Shown: positions 37,324 through 46,168 of the stretch, piece after piece
How the letters are laid out: the number at the start of each line of letters is the position of its first letter
Position numbering within the stretch: the stretch's first letter is position 1
Assembly: GCF_009689585.1 (NCBI RefSeq)
Contig: NZ_AP018694.1
Coordinates: 2,123,001-2,187,000, forward strand
Direction of reading: 5' to 3'
DNA length: 64,000 bases
From: Aquipluma nitroreducens
GTDB taxonomy: Bacteria; Bacteroidota; Bacteroidia; Bacteroidales; Prolixibacteraceae
The notes under the pieces: model-generated
What the model was told of the DNA's origin: nothing
Databases searched by the model: none
The model's input: the letters and a program-made list of their open reading frames with translations, nothing else
Made by a program: the position numbers and the translations under genes

Positions 37324-37725
37324 ATGACTGTTTCTCGCTTTGGCGTTTCGTTGGAAGAAGAGCTGCTTACCGCATTAGACCAGTATGTAACCGAAAATAA
37401 TTTTTCGAACCGATCGCAGGCAATACGCTACCTGATTGAAAAAAACATGGTAGAGCAAAAATGGAAATGCGACAATTTGGTTGCAGGTGCAGTGGTGATG
37501 GTTTACGGCAGCCTGAAGCCTGAAATCCGCACCCGATCAGCAGAACTTCAGTTACAGTATCGCGATGTAGTAATTGGTGTTCAGCAATTTAATCTGAGCG
37601 AACAAAATTGCATGGAAATTATTGCAGTGAAAGGCGCCTCTCGCCGACTAACTGAACTTTCTGACAAGCTTATCGGGATTAAAGGCATTCAGCATGGTAA
37701 ACTAATCATGAGTAAAACCGAATAA
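37324..37725 (+). CDS. NikR-like ribbon-helix-helix regulator with altered metal site
   Basis: 133 residues: N-terminal RHH (SRFGVSLEEELLTALDQYVT, NRSQAIRYLI) and a C-terminal ACT-like domain (DVVIGVQQFNLSEQNCMEII, GASRRLTELSDKLIGIKGIQ). In E. coli NikR, Ni is held by His76, His87, His89 and Cys95. Counting back from the conserved Cys here, the positions are Leu, Gln, Asn and Cys. The canonical Ni site is therefore absent, and the protein may sense something else. It heads the lar operon, 53 bases before larE. Confidence 0.85.
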   Translation: MTVSRFGVSLEEELLTALDQYVTENNFSNRSQAIRYLIEKNMVEQKWKCDNLVAGAVVMVYGSLKPEIRTRSAELQLQYRDVVIGVQQFNLSEQNCMEIIAVKGASRRLTELSDKLIGIKGIQHGKLIMSKTE

Positions 37726-37742
37726 TTTTTTTACCTGAACAG

Positions 37743-37768
37743 TAACACGAATTAGAATAAAAGTAACA
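37743..37768 (+). promoter_or_regulatory. Second copy of the candidate element, upstream of larE
   Basis: AGTAACACGAATTAG followed by AATAAAAGTAACA matches the element before the NikR-like gene at 23 of 26 core positions. It lies in the 53-base gap between the regulator and larE, 10 nt before the larE ATG. Confidence 0.5.
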
Positions 37769-37778
37769 AGTAAATAAT

Positions 37779-38624
37779 ATGAACGAACTAAATCCAGCGC
37801 TAAACGAAAAACTCCAGTTGCTTGAAAACTGGTTCCGACAGCGAAAAGGCTCCATTGTTGCTTTTTCTGGTGGAATCGATTCTACTTTAGTCCTTTATCT
37901 GGCCCGGAAATTTCAGGGCCCAGAAAATGCGATTGGCGTAATTTCCAATTCAGAAAGCCTGAAGATTAAAGATTTCAACCTGGCCCAATCGTTTTGCAAA
38001 GAATTTGACATTCAGCTTCGTGTGATTAAAACCGATGAACTGAGCGACTCGAACTACAACGAAAACCCAATCAACCGCTGTTTTTTTTGCAAAGATCACT
38101 TGTTTCACGACCTTCAGAAAATAGAAAAAGAATATCCGGGATTTGAGGTTTTAAGCGGCACCAATTACGACGATTTGGGCGACTACCGGCCAGGAATTGA
38201 TGCTGCAAAAAAAAATCTGGTAACTTCTCCACTTGTCGATTGCAAAGTTTCCAAAGAAGAAATTCGCGAAATCGCACGCCATTTCAATTTACCCAATTGG
38301 AACAAGCCTGCCAGCCCCTGCCTGAGTTCGCGCATTCCGTATAATCAGGCTGTAACGCTCGAAAAACTCAGACAAATTGAAGCTGCTGAAGATGTTTTGA
38401 ATAGCTATGGTTTTGAAGATGTCCGGGTTCGTCACTTTGGAACCTTTGGCCGAATTGAAGTTCAGCAAGAAGATCTGGAAAAACTTCTGGCAATCAAGGA
38501 CCAAGTATACAATGACATCAAAAAACTTGGATTTGCCCGAGTTGAAATTGATGAAGAAGGTTTGGTTTCAGGAAAAATGAACAGGGTATTAAACAAATCA
38601 GAATCGAAAAATAACAAGATATGA
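37779..38624 (+). CDS. larE: ATP-dependent sacrificial sulfur transferase LarE
   Basis: 281 residues. PP-loop ATPase motif AFSGGIDSTLVLYLA (about 28-42), INRCFFCKDHLFH with CxxC (about 100), and KPASPCLSSRIPY with Cys181 at the position of the sulfur-donating Cys176 of Lactobacillus plantarum LarE. It adds sulfur to pyridinium bis-carboxylate mononucleotide during synthesis of the nickel-pincer nucleotide (NPN). It overlaps larC by 4 bases (ATGA), so translation is coupled. Confidence 0.93.
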   Translation: MNELNPALNEKLQLLENWFRQRKGSIVAFSGGIDSTLVLYLARKFQGPENAIGVISNSESLKIKDFNLAQSFCKEFDIQLRVIKTDELSDSNYNENPINRCFFCKDHLFHDLQKIEKEYPGFEVLSGTNYDDLGDYRPGIDAAKKNLVTSPLVDCKVSKEEIREIARHFNLPNWNKPASPCLSSRIPYNQAVTLEKLRQIEAAEDVLNSYGFEDVRVRHFGTFGRIEVQQEDLEKLLAIKDQVYNDIKKLGFARVEIDEEGLVSGKMNRVLNKSESKNNKI

Positions 38625-39793
38625 AGATATTGTATTACGATTGTTTTGCCGGGATTAGCGGAGACATGAATCTTGGCGCTATGATTGATTTAGGAGTTGA
38701 TCCGGACTTTTTGATTGCCGAACTTCAGAAATTAAATATTGAAGGTTTTCACCTCGAAATTCAAAAAGACATCCGTCGGGGGATTTCAGGAACAAAAGCA
38801 ACTGTGGTTGTAGAAAATCCGGAAAATGAAAAACACCGCCATTTGAGGCATGTGGAAGAACTGATTAATCAAAGTAGCCTTTCGCCGGAAGTCAAAATTC
38901 TATCGTTAAAAATCTTCGATCTCATTGCCGTTGCCGAGGGGAAAGTTCACAACATCGATAAGCAGCGGGTTCATTTTCATGAAGTAGGGGCTTTGGATTC
39001 CATTGCCGACATTGTTGGCGCTGCCATTTGTCTCGATTACCTGAAAGTGGATAAAGTGATGTCGGCTCCCATTCAGTTGGGTGGTGGAATGGTGAAATGT
39101 GCGCATGGTATTATGCCAGTTCCTGCTCCGGCTACTGCGCTGATTGTTCAGAATGTGCCCGTTAAAACCGGTTTGGTTCAACATGAAGCGACTACGCCAA
39201 CAGGTGCAGCTATTCTGGTTTCTATTGTTGATGAATTCACCGGCCAGATCAATTTCCCAATACAAAAAACGGCTTATGGGATTGGGCAACGCGACGTTTC
39301 GGAAGTTCCCAATGTGCTGCGGGTTTACCTTTCGGAAACCAGCGACAATGCGGATAATACAAGTCAGAAAGAAGCTTGTATGCTCGAATGTAACATTGAC
39401 GATATGAATCCGGAATGGTACGATCATCTTTTCGGGAAACTCTTTGAAGCCGGTGCCAGCGATGTATTTTTAACACCGATTATCATGAAAAAATCGCGAC
39501 CGGCAAACATGCTTTCAGTTTTATGCAGCAAAAATATTGCTCCTGAAATGAAAGCTATCATCTTCAACAACAGCACCACTATTGGGCTCAGGGAATATCA
39601 GGTTACCAAAACGGTTCTTGAACGTCAGGAAAAAGAAATTGAAACAGAGTTGGGAAAAGTACGGGTAAAATGCAGCTATTTTCAGGGAAAAGAAATTCGG
39701 TTCAAACCTGAATTTGAGGATCTGAAGAAACTGGCAACTGAGCATGGCCTCAGCCTGAATGAGGTGGAGATAATCATTTCGAAAAGCCGATAA
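38621..39793 (+). CDS. larC: Nickel-insertion protein LarC (NPN cofactor)
   Basis: 390 residues as a single uninterrupted frame, unlike the frameshifted larC1/larC2 of some Lactobacillus. Signature start ILYYDCFAGISGDMNLGAMI, then FHEVGALDSIADIVGAA, ATPTGAAILVSIV and LECNIDDMNPEWYDHLFGKL. It inserts Ni into the thiolated pincer nucleotide using CTP. Overlapped by larE at its start and followed by larB after 1 base. Confidence 0.95.
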   Translation: MKILYYDCFAGISGDMNLGAMIDLGVDPDFLIAELQKLNIEGFHLEIQKDIRRGISGTKATVVVENPENEKHRHLRHVEELINQSSLSPEVKILSLKIFDLIAVAEGKVHNIDKQRVHFHEVGALDSIADIVGAAICLDYLKVDKVMSAPIQLGGGMVKCAHGIMPVPAPATALIVQNVPVKTGLVQHEATTPTGAAILVSIVDEFTGQINFPIQKTAYGIGQRDVSEVPNVLRVYLSETSDNADNTSQKEACMLECNIDDMNPEWYDHLFGKLFEAGASDVFLTPIIMKKSRPANMLSVLCSKNIAPEMKAIIFNNSTTIGLREYQVTKTVLERQEKEIETELGKVRVKCSYFQGKEIRFKPEFEDLKKLATEHGLSLNEVEIIISKSR

Positions 39794-39794
39794 T

Positions 39795-40532
39795 ATGAAT
39801 ATTCAGGACATCCTCGAAAAATACAAGGACGGCGAAATGGATTTGGTTGAAGCGCTATCGCATTTCACCAAACAGGGTATTGAGGAAATGGGTTTTGCGA
39901 CCATTGATACCGACCGCAAGCATCGTACCGGATTGCCTGAAGTGATTTATGCGTCAGGAAAAACTACCGAACAAGTCCGGTTAATCGCCGAACGTATGTT
40001 CAACAAAGGTATTGATATACTGGCAACCCGCGCCACTCCGGAGATTTACGAGGCGGTCAAAATGGTTGTGCCTGATGCAGTTTATAATCAGTTGGCAAGA
40101 ACGATTGTTTACAAACATAAAGAAGAAATTTCAGGGAAAGGATATATCGCGGTTGTTTCTGCCGGAACCTCCGACCTTCCGGTTGCCGAGGAGGCGGTTG
40201 AAACAGCCCGTTTCCTGAATAATGAAGTGGTTACAGTCTACGATGTTGGAGTTGCAGGAATTCACCGGCTTTTCAACAAACTTGACTTGATCAGGAATGC
40301 ACGTGTTATTATTGTTGTTGCCGGTATGGAAGGCGCTTTGGCCAGTGTGGTTGGTGGTTTGGTTGATAAACCGGTTATTGGTGTACCAACAAGCATTGGA
40401 TACGGCGCAAACTTCCAAGGATTATCGGCGCTGCTATCGATGCTGAACAGTTGTGCCAGCGGCGTTTCAGTTGTTAATATCGACAATGGTTTCGGTGCCG
40501 CCTGTCAGGCCTCCCTAATCAACAAATTATAG
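39795..40532 (+). CDS. larB: NaAD carboxylase/hydrolase LarB
   Basis: 245 residues; the C-terminal part is PurE-like: VVSAGTSDLPVAEEAVETA, VYDVGVAGIHRLF and VVAGMEGALASVVGGL followed by PVIGVPTSIGYG. It carboxylates nicotinic acid adenine dinucleotide, the first step of NPN synthesis. Complete length for the family. Together with larE and larC it makes the full cofactor pathway; the lactate-racemase-type enzyme (LarA) that uses it is not in this window. Confidence 0.95.
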   Translation: MNIQDILEKYKDGEMDLVEALSHFTKQGIEEMGFATIDTDRKHRTGLPEVIYASGKTTEQVRLIAERMFNKGIDILATRATPEIYEAVKMVVPDAVYNQLARTIVYKHKEEISGKGYIAVVSAGTSDLPVAEEAVETARFLNNEVVTVYDVGVAGIHRLFNKLDLIRNARVIIVVAGMEGALASVVGGLVDKPVIGVPTSIGYGANFQGLSALLSMLNSCASGVSVVNIDNGFGAACQASLINKL

Positions 40533-40541
40533 ATTTCAAAA

Positions 40542-41246
40542 ATGAACGAACTGATCTTACTTTCCCTTACCGCTGCTTCACTTGGATTTATCCACACAGC
40601 TTTGGGTCCCGATCATTATTTGCCTTTTATTGTGTTGAGCAAAGCCAGAAATTGGAGCGTACCCAAAACCATGTGGATCACTTTTATTTCAGGAGTTGGG
40701 CACGTGGGCGGTTCTGTAGTAATCGGACTTGTGGGAATTGCATTAGGAATCAGTTTAAATAAACTAACTTTTGTAGAGGAATTCAGAGGTGACATTGTTG
40801 CATTACTTCTGATTGCCTTTGGCCTGGGCTATTCGATTTATGGCTTTTATAAGTTTCTGAAAAATGGAGGCCATCATCATCTGCCAAATTTTTTGATCCC
40901 CAAAAATCTTCGTGAAATTAAGCATCAGGTTAGCCACGGATTGGAAGAAAAAGTTGATGAAACCAAATTGACTCCCTGGGTTTTGTTTATCATTTTTGTT
41001 TTTGGCCCCTGCGAAGTTTTAATCCCGATGTTATTCATTCCGGCAGTACAAAGCAGCTCTACCGGAATTGCTTCAGTTGCCCTTTTCTTCGGAATTACCA
41101 CAATAGCCACCATGATGTTCATTGTTTATCTCGGACATCTTGGTTCATCCTTCCTGAAATTTAAATCCAAAGAAAAATACATGCACCTGATTGCGGGCCT
41201 TGTTATTTTGATTGCTGGCTTAGGTATGCATTTCTTTGGTTGGTAA
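40542..41246 (+). CDS. NiCoT/UreH-like metal transporter
   Basis: 234-residue polytopic membrane protein with about six helices. Helix 1 carries SLGFIHTALGPDHYLPFIVL: the HxxxGxDH arrangement is like the Hx4DH signature of nickel/cobalt transporters, and the His-rich loop GGHHHLPNFL is typical of Ni/Co handling. HoxN/UreH/RcnA-type families and TauE/SafE-like exporters share this fold, so direction of transport is not certain. It is the last gene of the lar operon (9 bases after larB), which favours Ni supply for the cofactor. Confidence 0.78.
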   Translation: MNELILLSLTAASLGFIHTALGPDHYLPFIVLSKARNWSVPKTMWITFISGVGHVGGSVVIGLVGIALGISLNKLTFVEEFRGDIVALLLIAFGLGYSIYGFYKFLKNGGHHHLPNFLIPKNLREIKHQVSHGLEEKVDETKLTPWVLFIIFVFGPCEVLIPMLFIPAVQSSSTGIASVALFFGITTIATMMFIVYLGHLGSSFLKFKSKEKYMHLIAGLVILIAGLGMHFFGW

Positions 41247-41280
41247 ATAACACAATTAACTATCACTTATTTAAACACTT

Positions 41281-41328
41281 AAATCCGTTCATCATTACCA
41301 GAGGATCACGATGGGACGGATTTTTTTT
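41281..41328 (+). terminator. Terminator of the lar operon
   Basis: AAATCCGT (41281-41288) pairs with ACGGATTT (41316-41323) across a long loop and runs straight into a T-tract to 41328, 34 bases after the transporter stop. Confidence 0.75.
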
Positions 41329-41352
41329 ATCAAAAAATGATAGTTCTTGTAA

Positions 41353-41538
41353 CGAATCGCCTGGCTAGCCGTCTTATTACATTGTAAACAAAGAACAGAA
41401 ACAGAATGCCGATTGGCAAATCATGCCATTACCAATGCATTGAAAAGCCATATTAAATGGAATAAAACTGATGATTTAATCGATTTACAGGAAAAAATCG
41501 GCCATTCATCGAAAAAAGTAGCACAAAGCCAACAGTAA
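41353..41538 (+). pseudogene. Start-less open frame, possible gene remnant
   Basis: A 61-codon open frame between stops, ending at TAA 41536-41538. The last 45 residues look protein-like (ECRLANHAITNALKSHIKWN, then DDLIDLQEKIGHSSKKVAQ). No ATG is present; only a TTG near 41414. It may be the 3' end of a decayed gene or chance. It fills most of the 333-base gap 41247-41579 together with the terminator. Confidence 0.25.
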
Positions 41539-41579
41539 TTCTGAATTTTGACATTAGAAAACTAACAGAAAACAAAGCC

Positions 41580-42323
41580 ATGATTAGATTAAACAACATT
41601 AACAAATCCTATGTAATGGGAAGCAACAGTCTTCATGTTCTGAAAGGCATAGACCTTCAAATCGAACAGGGTGACTTTGTTTCCATCATGGGTTCATCCG
41701 GTTCCGGAAAATCAACTCTTCTGAACATTTTAGGTATGCTTGATAATTACGACAGCGGAACTTATCATTTATCGGGCAACCTGATCCAAAACATGAGTGA
41801 AAAAAAAGCGGCTCAATACCGAAACGACCTTGTCGGTTTTATATTCCAGTCGTTTAACCTCATTTCGTTTAAAAACGCCATGGAAAATGTGGCCCTGCCC
41901 CTTTACTACAAAGGTGTACCGCGTAAAAAACGCAACCAGATTGCGCTCGAATACCTCGAAAAACTGGGATTGAAAGATTGGGCAACCCACATGCCAAACG
42001 AAATGTCAGGAGGTCAGAAACAACGCGTGGCCATTGCCCGGGCACTCATTTCTCAACCCAAGATTATTTTGGCCGACGAACCAACCGGAGCATTGGATTC
42101 AGCAACTTCATACGAAGTGATGGATATCCTGAAAAAAGTAAACGACGACGGCATCACCGTAATCATTGTTACGCATGAACACGACATTGCCGCAATGACC
42201 AACCAGATTATCCGGCTTAAGGATGGGTTGATTCACGAAATCATCCGTAATGGCGAGCTGAAACAGTTCAAGAAAGAATATACACATGGGCTAGAAGCCG
42301 CTCAAATCCCAAGCTATGTTTGA
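41580..42323 (+). CDS. ABC transporter ATP-binding protein (MacB/LolD type)
   Basis: 247 residues. Walker A GSSGSGKST (about 40-48), Q-loop FIFQSFNL, signature MSGGQKQRVAIARAL, Walker B IILADEPTGALDSAT and the switch His in VIIVTHEHD. It pairs with two following FtsX-type permeases; the frame overlaps the first permease gene by 8 bases. First gene of a five-gene MacA-MacB-TolC-like efflux operon that runs to 47506. Confidence 0.95.
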   Translation: MIRLNNINKSYVMGSNSLHVLKGIDLQIEQGDFVSIMGSSGSGKSTLLNILGMLDNYDSGTYHLSGNLIQNMSEKKAAQYRNDLVGFIFQSFNLISFKNAMENVALPLYYKGVPRKKRNQIALEYLEKLGLKDWATHMPNEMSGGQKQRVAIARALISQPKIILADEPTGALDSATSYEVMDILKKVNDDGITVIIVTHEHDIAAMTNQIIRLKDGLIHEIIRNGELKQFKKEYTHGLEAAQIPSYV

Positions 42324-43566
42324 TATCGACAAATGGCAGGAAATTTTTGCCACCATCAAAAAAAATAAGATGCGGACTTTCCTCACCGGCTTTTCAGTAG
42401 CCTGGGGAATTTTCATGCTGATGATTTTGCTGGGCTCCGGAAACGGTTTAAGCAACGGGGTTGCCAACAATTTCATGAACGATGCAGTAAATGCCATGTG
42501 GATCTGGCGTGGCGAAACCACTATACCTTATGAAGGAATGAAAAGTGGACGTTCCATCCAGTTTCATAACGATGATCAGGAAATTGTGCAAAAAGTTCCC
42601 GGAGTTGGAGTATCATCAGGTCGCTATTTTATGGGAAATACCCGCTATTCATATTTAAAGGAATCGGGCGAATATACCACCATTACCTGCCAACCAGCAT
42701 TAAAGGACGTTGAAAACCTTATTCTGAATGAAGGGCGGTTCATAAATGACCTTGACATTATCCAAAAAAGAAAAGTTGTTGTCATAGGAGCAGACATTAA
42801 GACAGCTCTTTTTAAGGATTCGGTTGCGTTAGGTGAGTATGTGAATGTAAATATGGTGCCTTTTAAGGTAGTCGGCATTTGCTCGGAACCCGGATCGACC
42901 CAGAACCGCAATGCTTACATGCCACTTTCCACTGCTCAAATGATTTTTAGCGGATCAAATAAGCTTCACAACCTGGCACTTACAATAAACGCTACTACTC
43001 TTGAAGAAAGCCAGGCCATCGAAGAGCAAATCCGGAATGCATTGGGCAAGCAACATAAATTTGATCCAAAAGATGAAGGTGCAATAGGCCTATACAATAA
43101 GTTGGAAAACTATATCCAGACCATGAAAATATTCCAGGCCATTAAAATCTTTATCTGGATAATTGGTATCGGAACTTTAATTGCCGGAATCGTCGGTGTT
43201 AGCAACATCATGCTTATCGTGGTAAAAGAACGTACCAAAGAAATTGGAATCCGAAAAGCAATTGGGGCAAGTCCGTCATCAGTAATTGGTCTGATTTTGC
43301 TTGAATCAATCATGATAACTACCATAGCCGGTTATATTGGTTTGGTATTGGGAACGGGACTCATGGAGATGATCAACTATTTCATGATGCAATCCGCCGG
43401 ACCAGCAACTGAACAAAGCGAAACCATATTCATGAATCCAACGGTTGACATTAACATCGCAATTTATTCGACTTTGCTTCTGATTGTTGCCGGTGCAATC
43501 GCCGGATATATTCCAGCTAAAAGAGCTGCCAGTATTAAACCGATTGTTGCCTTGCGCGACGAATAA
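42316..43566 (+). CDS. ABC transporter permease, MacB/FtsX type (first)
   Basis: 416 residues. N-terminal membrane helix (FLTGFSVAWGIFMLMILLGS), a large periplasmic MacB-PCD domain (about 45-270), and three C-terminal helices, with TKEIGIRKAIGASPSSVIGL between them as in FtsX proteins. It is a tandem paralogue of the next gene: the two share an almost identical plan (MFDxDxW start, GIFML, PYEGxxxGR, KEIGIxxAIGAxP). Together they probably form a heterodimeric mechanotransmission transporter. Confidence 0.93.
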   Translation: MFDIDKWQEIFATIKKNKMRTFLTGFSVAWGIFMLMILLGSGNGLSNGVANNFMNDAVNAMWIWRGETTIPYEGMKSGRSIQFHNDDQEIVQKVPGVGVSSGRYFMGNTRYSYLKESGEYTTITCQPALKDVENLILNEGRFINDLDIIQKRKVVVIGADIKTALFKDSVALGEYVNVNMVPFKVVGICSEPGSTQNRNAYMPLSTAQMIFSGSNKLHNLALTINATTLEESQAIEEQIRNALGKQHKFDPKDEGAIGLYNKLENYIQTMKIFQAIKIFIWIIGIGTLIAGIVGVSNIMLIVVKERTKEIGIRKAIGASPSSVIGLILLESIMITTIAGYIGLVLGTGLMEMINYFMMQSAGPATEQSETIFMNPTVDINIAIYSTLLLIVAGAIAGYIPAKRAASIKPIVALRDE

Positions 43567-43583
43567 TAAGAGGAGGCAATATC

Positions 43584-44843
43584 ATGTTTGATTTAGATTT
43601 ATGGAGTGAGATAATTAGCGCTCTGAAGAAAAACCGGATGCGAAGCTTTATGACTGCCTTTGGTGTTTTCTGGGGAATTTTCATGCTGATTGTAATGTCG
43701 GGCGCAGGAAAAGCTTTGGAAAACGGCGTACTGGATGGAGTCAGGGCCTTTGCAACCAATTCGGCATTCTTCTGGACCGAACGAACCAGTGTCCCTTACG
43801 AAGGATTTCAACGCGGACGCCGCTGGAACTACGAAACAAGCGACATTGATTACATCCGCGACAACGTTAAAGAGGTAGAATACTTATCACCACGTTTGTT
43901 TGGAAATCAGCAAGCTGGCAACAATACCATTCGTGGTGAACGGGCCGGGGCATTTAACGTATATGGCGATTATCCCGACTATTTTAAAATCGACCGCTGG
44001 ACTCCTGCCAAGGGACGTTTAATTAACGATATAGATATGCTTCAGGAACGAAAAGTTTGCAACATTGGTGAACGGGTTGTTGAAGTGATGTTTGGGAAAG
44101 ATGAAAATCCGATAGGACAATACCTGAAAATTAGCGGAGTCTACTTTCAGGTTGTAGGAGTCATTCATGCTGAAACACGTATCAATATTGGAGGAGGCAA
44201 GAAAGAAGAAACCATAATTATTCCGTTCTCAACCATGCGGAAGGCCTATAATTATGGCAACAGGGTATATTTCTTCTCGGTAACTTCAAAACCAGGAACA
44301 AAAGTTAGTGATCTGGAAGAAAAATTAAAAACCTTACTCAAAGATCGACACAAAATTGCACCTGATGATCAACAGGCCATCGGATCGTTCAACATCGAGA
44401 AAGAATTCGTCAAGTTTAATGCGCTGTTTCTTGGTATTCAGGGTCTGACCTGGATTGTTGGAATCGGAACCCTTCTGGCCGGAGTTATCGGAGTTAGCAA
44501 CATCATGTTGGTTATCATTAAAGAACGGACACAGGAAATCGGTATTCAACGAGCCATAGGGGCAACGCCTGCAACCGTTATCAAACACATCGTTGCCGAA
44601 AGCGTGTTCCTTACAGTAATGGCCGGATATATCGGACTATCGCTCGGGGTTGGAGTACTCGAAATTTTGAATCAGATATTACTGAGAGGTGGTGATAAAT
44701 TGTTCTTCCGCAATCCGGAAATCAACCTCACCATGGCGCTATCGGCACTGGCGGTACTTGTCGTAGCCGGAATTATTGCAGGCCTCATCCCGGCCAAAAG
44801 AGCGGTCAGTATCAAACCAATCGATGCAATCAGAGACGAATAA
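43584..44843 (+). CDS. ABC transporter permease, MacB/FtsX type (second)
   Basis: 419 residues, same plan as the preceding permease: TAFGVFWGIFMLIVMSGAGK, a periplasmic domain, then GVIGVSNIMLVIIKERTQEI, GIQRAIGATPATVIKHIVAE and LIPAKRAVSIKPIDAIRDE. It is preceded by AGGAGG 9 bases before the ATG, a strong ribosome binding site unusual in this phylum. Confidence 0.93.
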   Translation: MFDLDLWSEIISALKKNRMRSFMTAFGVFWGIFMLIVMSGAGKALENGVLDGVRAFATNSAFFWTERTSVPYEGFQRGRRWNYETSDIDYIRDNVKEVEYLSPRLFGNQQAGNNTIRGERAGAFNVYGDYPDYFKIDRWTPAKGRLINDIDMLQERKVCNIGERVVEVMFGKDENPIGQYLKISGVYFQVVGVIHAETRINIGGGKKEETIIIPFSTMRKAYNYGNRVYFFSVTSKPGTKVSDLEEKLKTLLKDRHKIAPDDQQAIGSFNIEKEFVKFNALFLGIQGLTWIVGIGTLLAGVIGVSNIMLVIIKERTQEIGIQRAIGATPATVIKHIVAESVFLTVMAGYIGLSLGVGVLEILNQILLRGGDKLFFRNPEINLTMALSALAVLVVAGIIAGLIPAKRAVSIKPIDAIRDE

Positions 44844-44944
44844 AAAAGTCATTTGTCAATAAAAAATGGAAATGACCTTTCCCCGATGACTAATGACGCT
44901 AATAAATAATAATCAGAAACAGAAACATATAAAAAAACTAAATC

Positions 44945-46069
44945 ATGAGAAAAATTTTTAAAATCCTGGGAATTGTAATCCTGGTCGGAATTTTTGGAGG
45001 TACCATTTACTTCCTTTATACCAAATCGAAAAAAGTGCCTGATGTATACGAAACAAAAAATCCATTCGTATCCAACGTAATTCGGAAAACAGTTGCTACC
45101 GGATCAGTCGTTCCACGTAAAGAAATCGAAATTGTACCGCAGGTTTCAGGAATTATTGATGAATTGTACGTTGTTGCCGGCGACTTTGTAAAAAAAGATC
45201 AGGTGATAGCTAAAATCAAGATTATTCCCGACATGGTAAACCTGAACAATGCGGAGAACCGCTTAAACCGGGCAAAACTAAGCGCCGATGATGCTAAAGT
45301 TGATTTCGACCGCCAGCAAAAATTGTACGATCAGAAAGTAATTTCATTCGAAGAATACAAAAAAGCTAAGGTAACTTATGATTCATCCAAAGAAGAATTA
45401 TCCGCAGCAGAAAATAATCTGGATTTAATTAAAAACGGTGTAACAAAAAAGGCATCAACAGCTACTAATACACTTGTTCGTTCAACTGTAAACGGAATGG
45501 TGCTTGATGTACCAATTAAAGAAGGAAACTCGGTTATTCAATCGAACACGTTTAATAACGGAACAGCCATTTGTACGGTTGCCGACATGCAGGACATGAT
45601 TTTTAAAGGCAAGGTAGACGAAACCGAAGTTGGTAAAATCAAAGAAGGAATGAACATTGAACTTGAAATTGGCGCCATCGAAAAAGATAAATTTGGAGCA
45701 ATCCTGGAATATATTGCACCGAAAGGAAAAGAAGAAAATGGAGCCATTCAGTTCGAGATCAAAGCTAATGTGGTACTGAAAGAAAATCAGTTTATCCGTG
45801 CAGGTTACAGTGCAAATGCCAATATTGTTTTGGAGAAAAAAGACAGCGTACTGGTTATTCCTGAAGGATTATTGAAATTCGAAAAAGATTCATCGTTTGT
45901 TGAAGTTGAAACAGCCATTCCACAGACCTTTGAAAAACGGATGGTTAAAACCGGCATTTCTGATGGCATCAACATCGAAATTACAGAAGGGCTGACCAAA
46001 GCAGATAAGGTAAAAGGCGAAAAAGTTGATCCGAAGAAGGTGAAAGAAGAAGAAAAGAAAAAAGCATAA
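44945..46069 (+). CDS. Efflux periplasmic adaptor (MacA/HlyD family)
   Basis: 374 residues. N-terminal anchor helix (ILGIVILVGIFGGTIYFLYT), lipoyl-like halves (IVPQVSGIIDELYVVAGDFV and TVNGMVLDVPIKEGNSV), a coiled-coil hairpin (about 95-165: NNAENRLNRAKLSADDAKVD), a beta-barrel domain (about 210-300) and a lysine-rich tail. It bridges the inner-membrane ABC part to the outer-membrane TolC partner encoded next. Confidence 0.93.
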   Translation: MRKIFKILGIVILVGIFGGTIYFLYTKSKKVPDVYETKNPFVSNVIRKTVATGSVVPRKEIEIVPQVSGIIDELYVVAGDFVKKDQVIAKIKIIPDMVNLNNAENRLNRAKLSADDAKVDFDRQQKLYDQKVISFEEYKKAKVTYDSSKEELSAAENNLDLIKNGVTKKASTATNTLVRSTVNGMVLDVPIKEGNSVIQSNTFNNGTAICTVADMQDMIFKGKVDETEVGKIKEGMNIELEIGAIEKDKFGAILEYIAPKGKEENGAIQFEIKANVVLKENQFIRAGYSANANIVLEKKDSVLVIPEGLLKFEKDSSFVEVETAIPQTFEKRMVKTGISDGINIEITEGLTKADKVKGEKVDPKKVKEEEKKKA

Positions 46070-46168
46070 ACAGTTATGAGTTATAAGCTATAAGTTATCT
46101 TTGATCCTGATACTTGCAGCTAAATACTTTCAGCTATTTTCAGTAAAATAAATTTTAAAAATATACGA

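Noticed and set aside
37324-37725. Plain annotation as nickel-responsive NikR
   Set aside because: Three of the four ligand positions are not metal-binding residues, so nickel sensing by the canonical site is unlikely.
41353-41538. Intact small gene after the lar terminator
   Set aside because: There is no ATG or plausible ribosome binding site; kept only as a low-confidence remnant.
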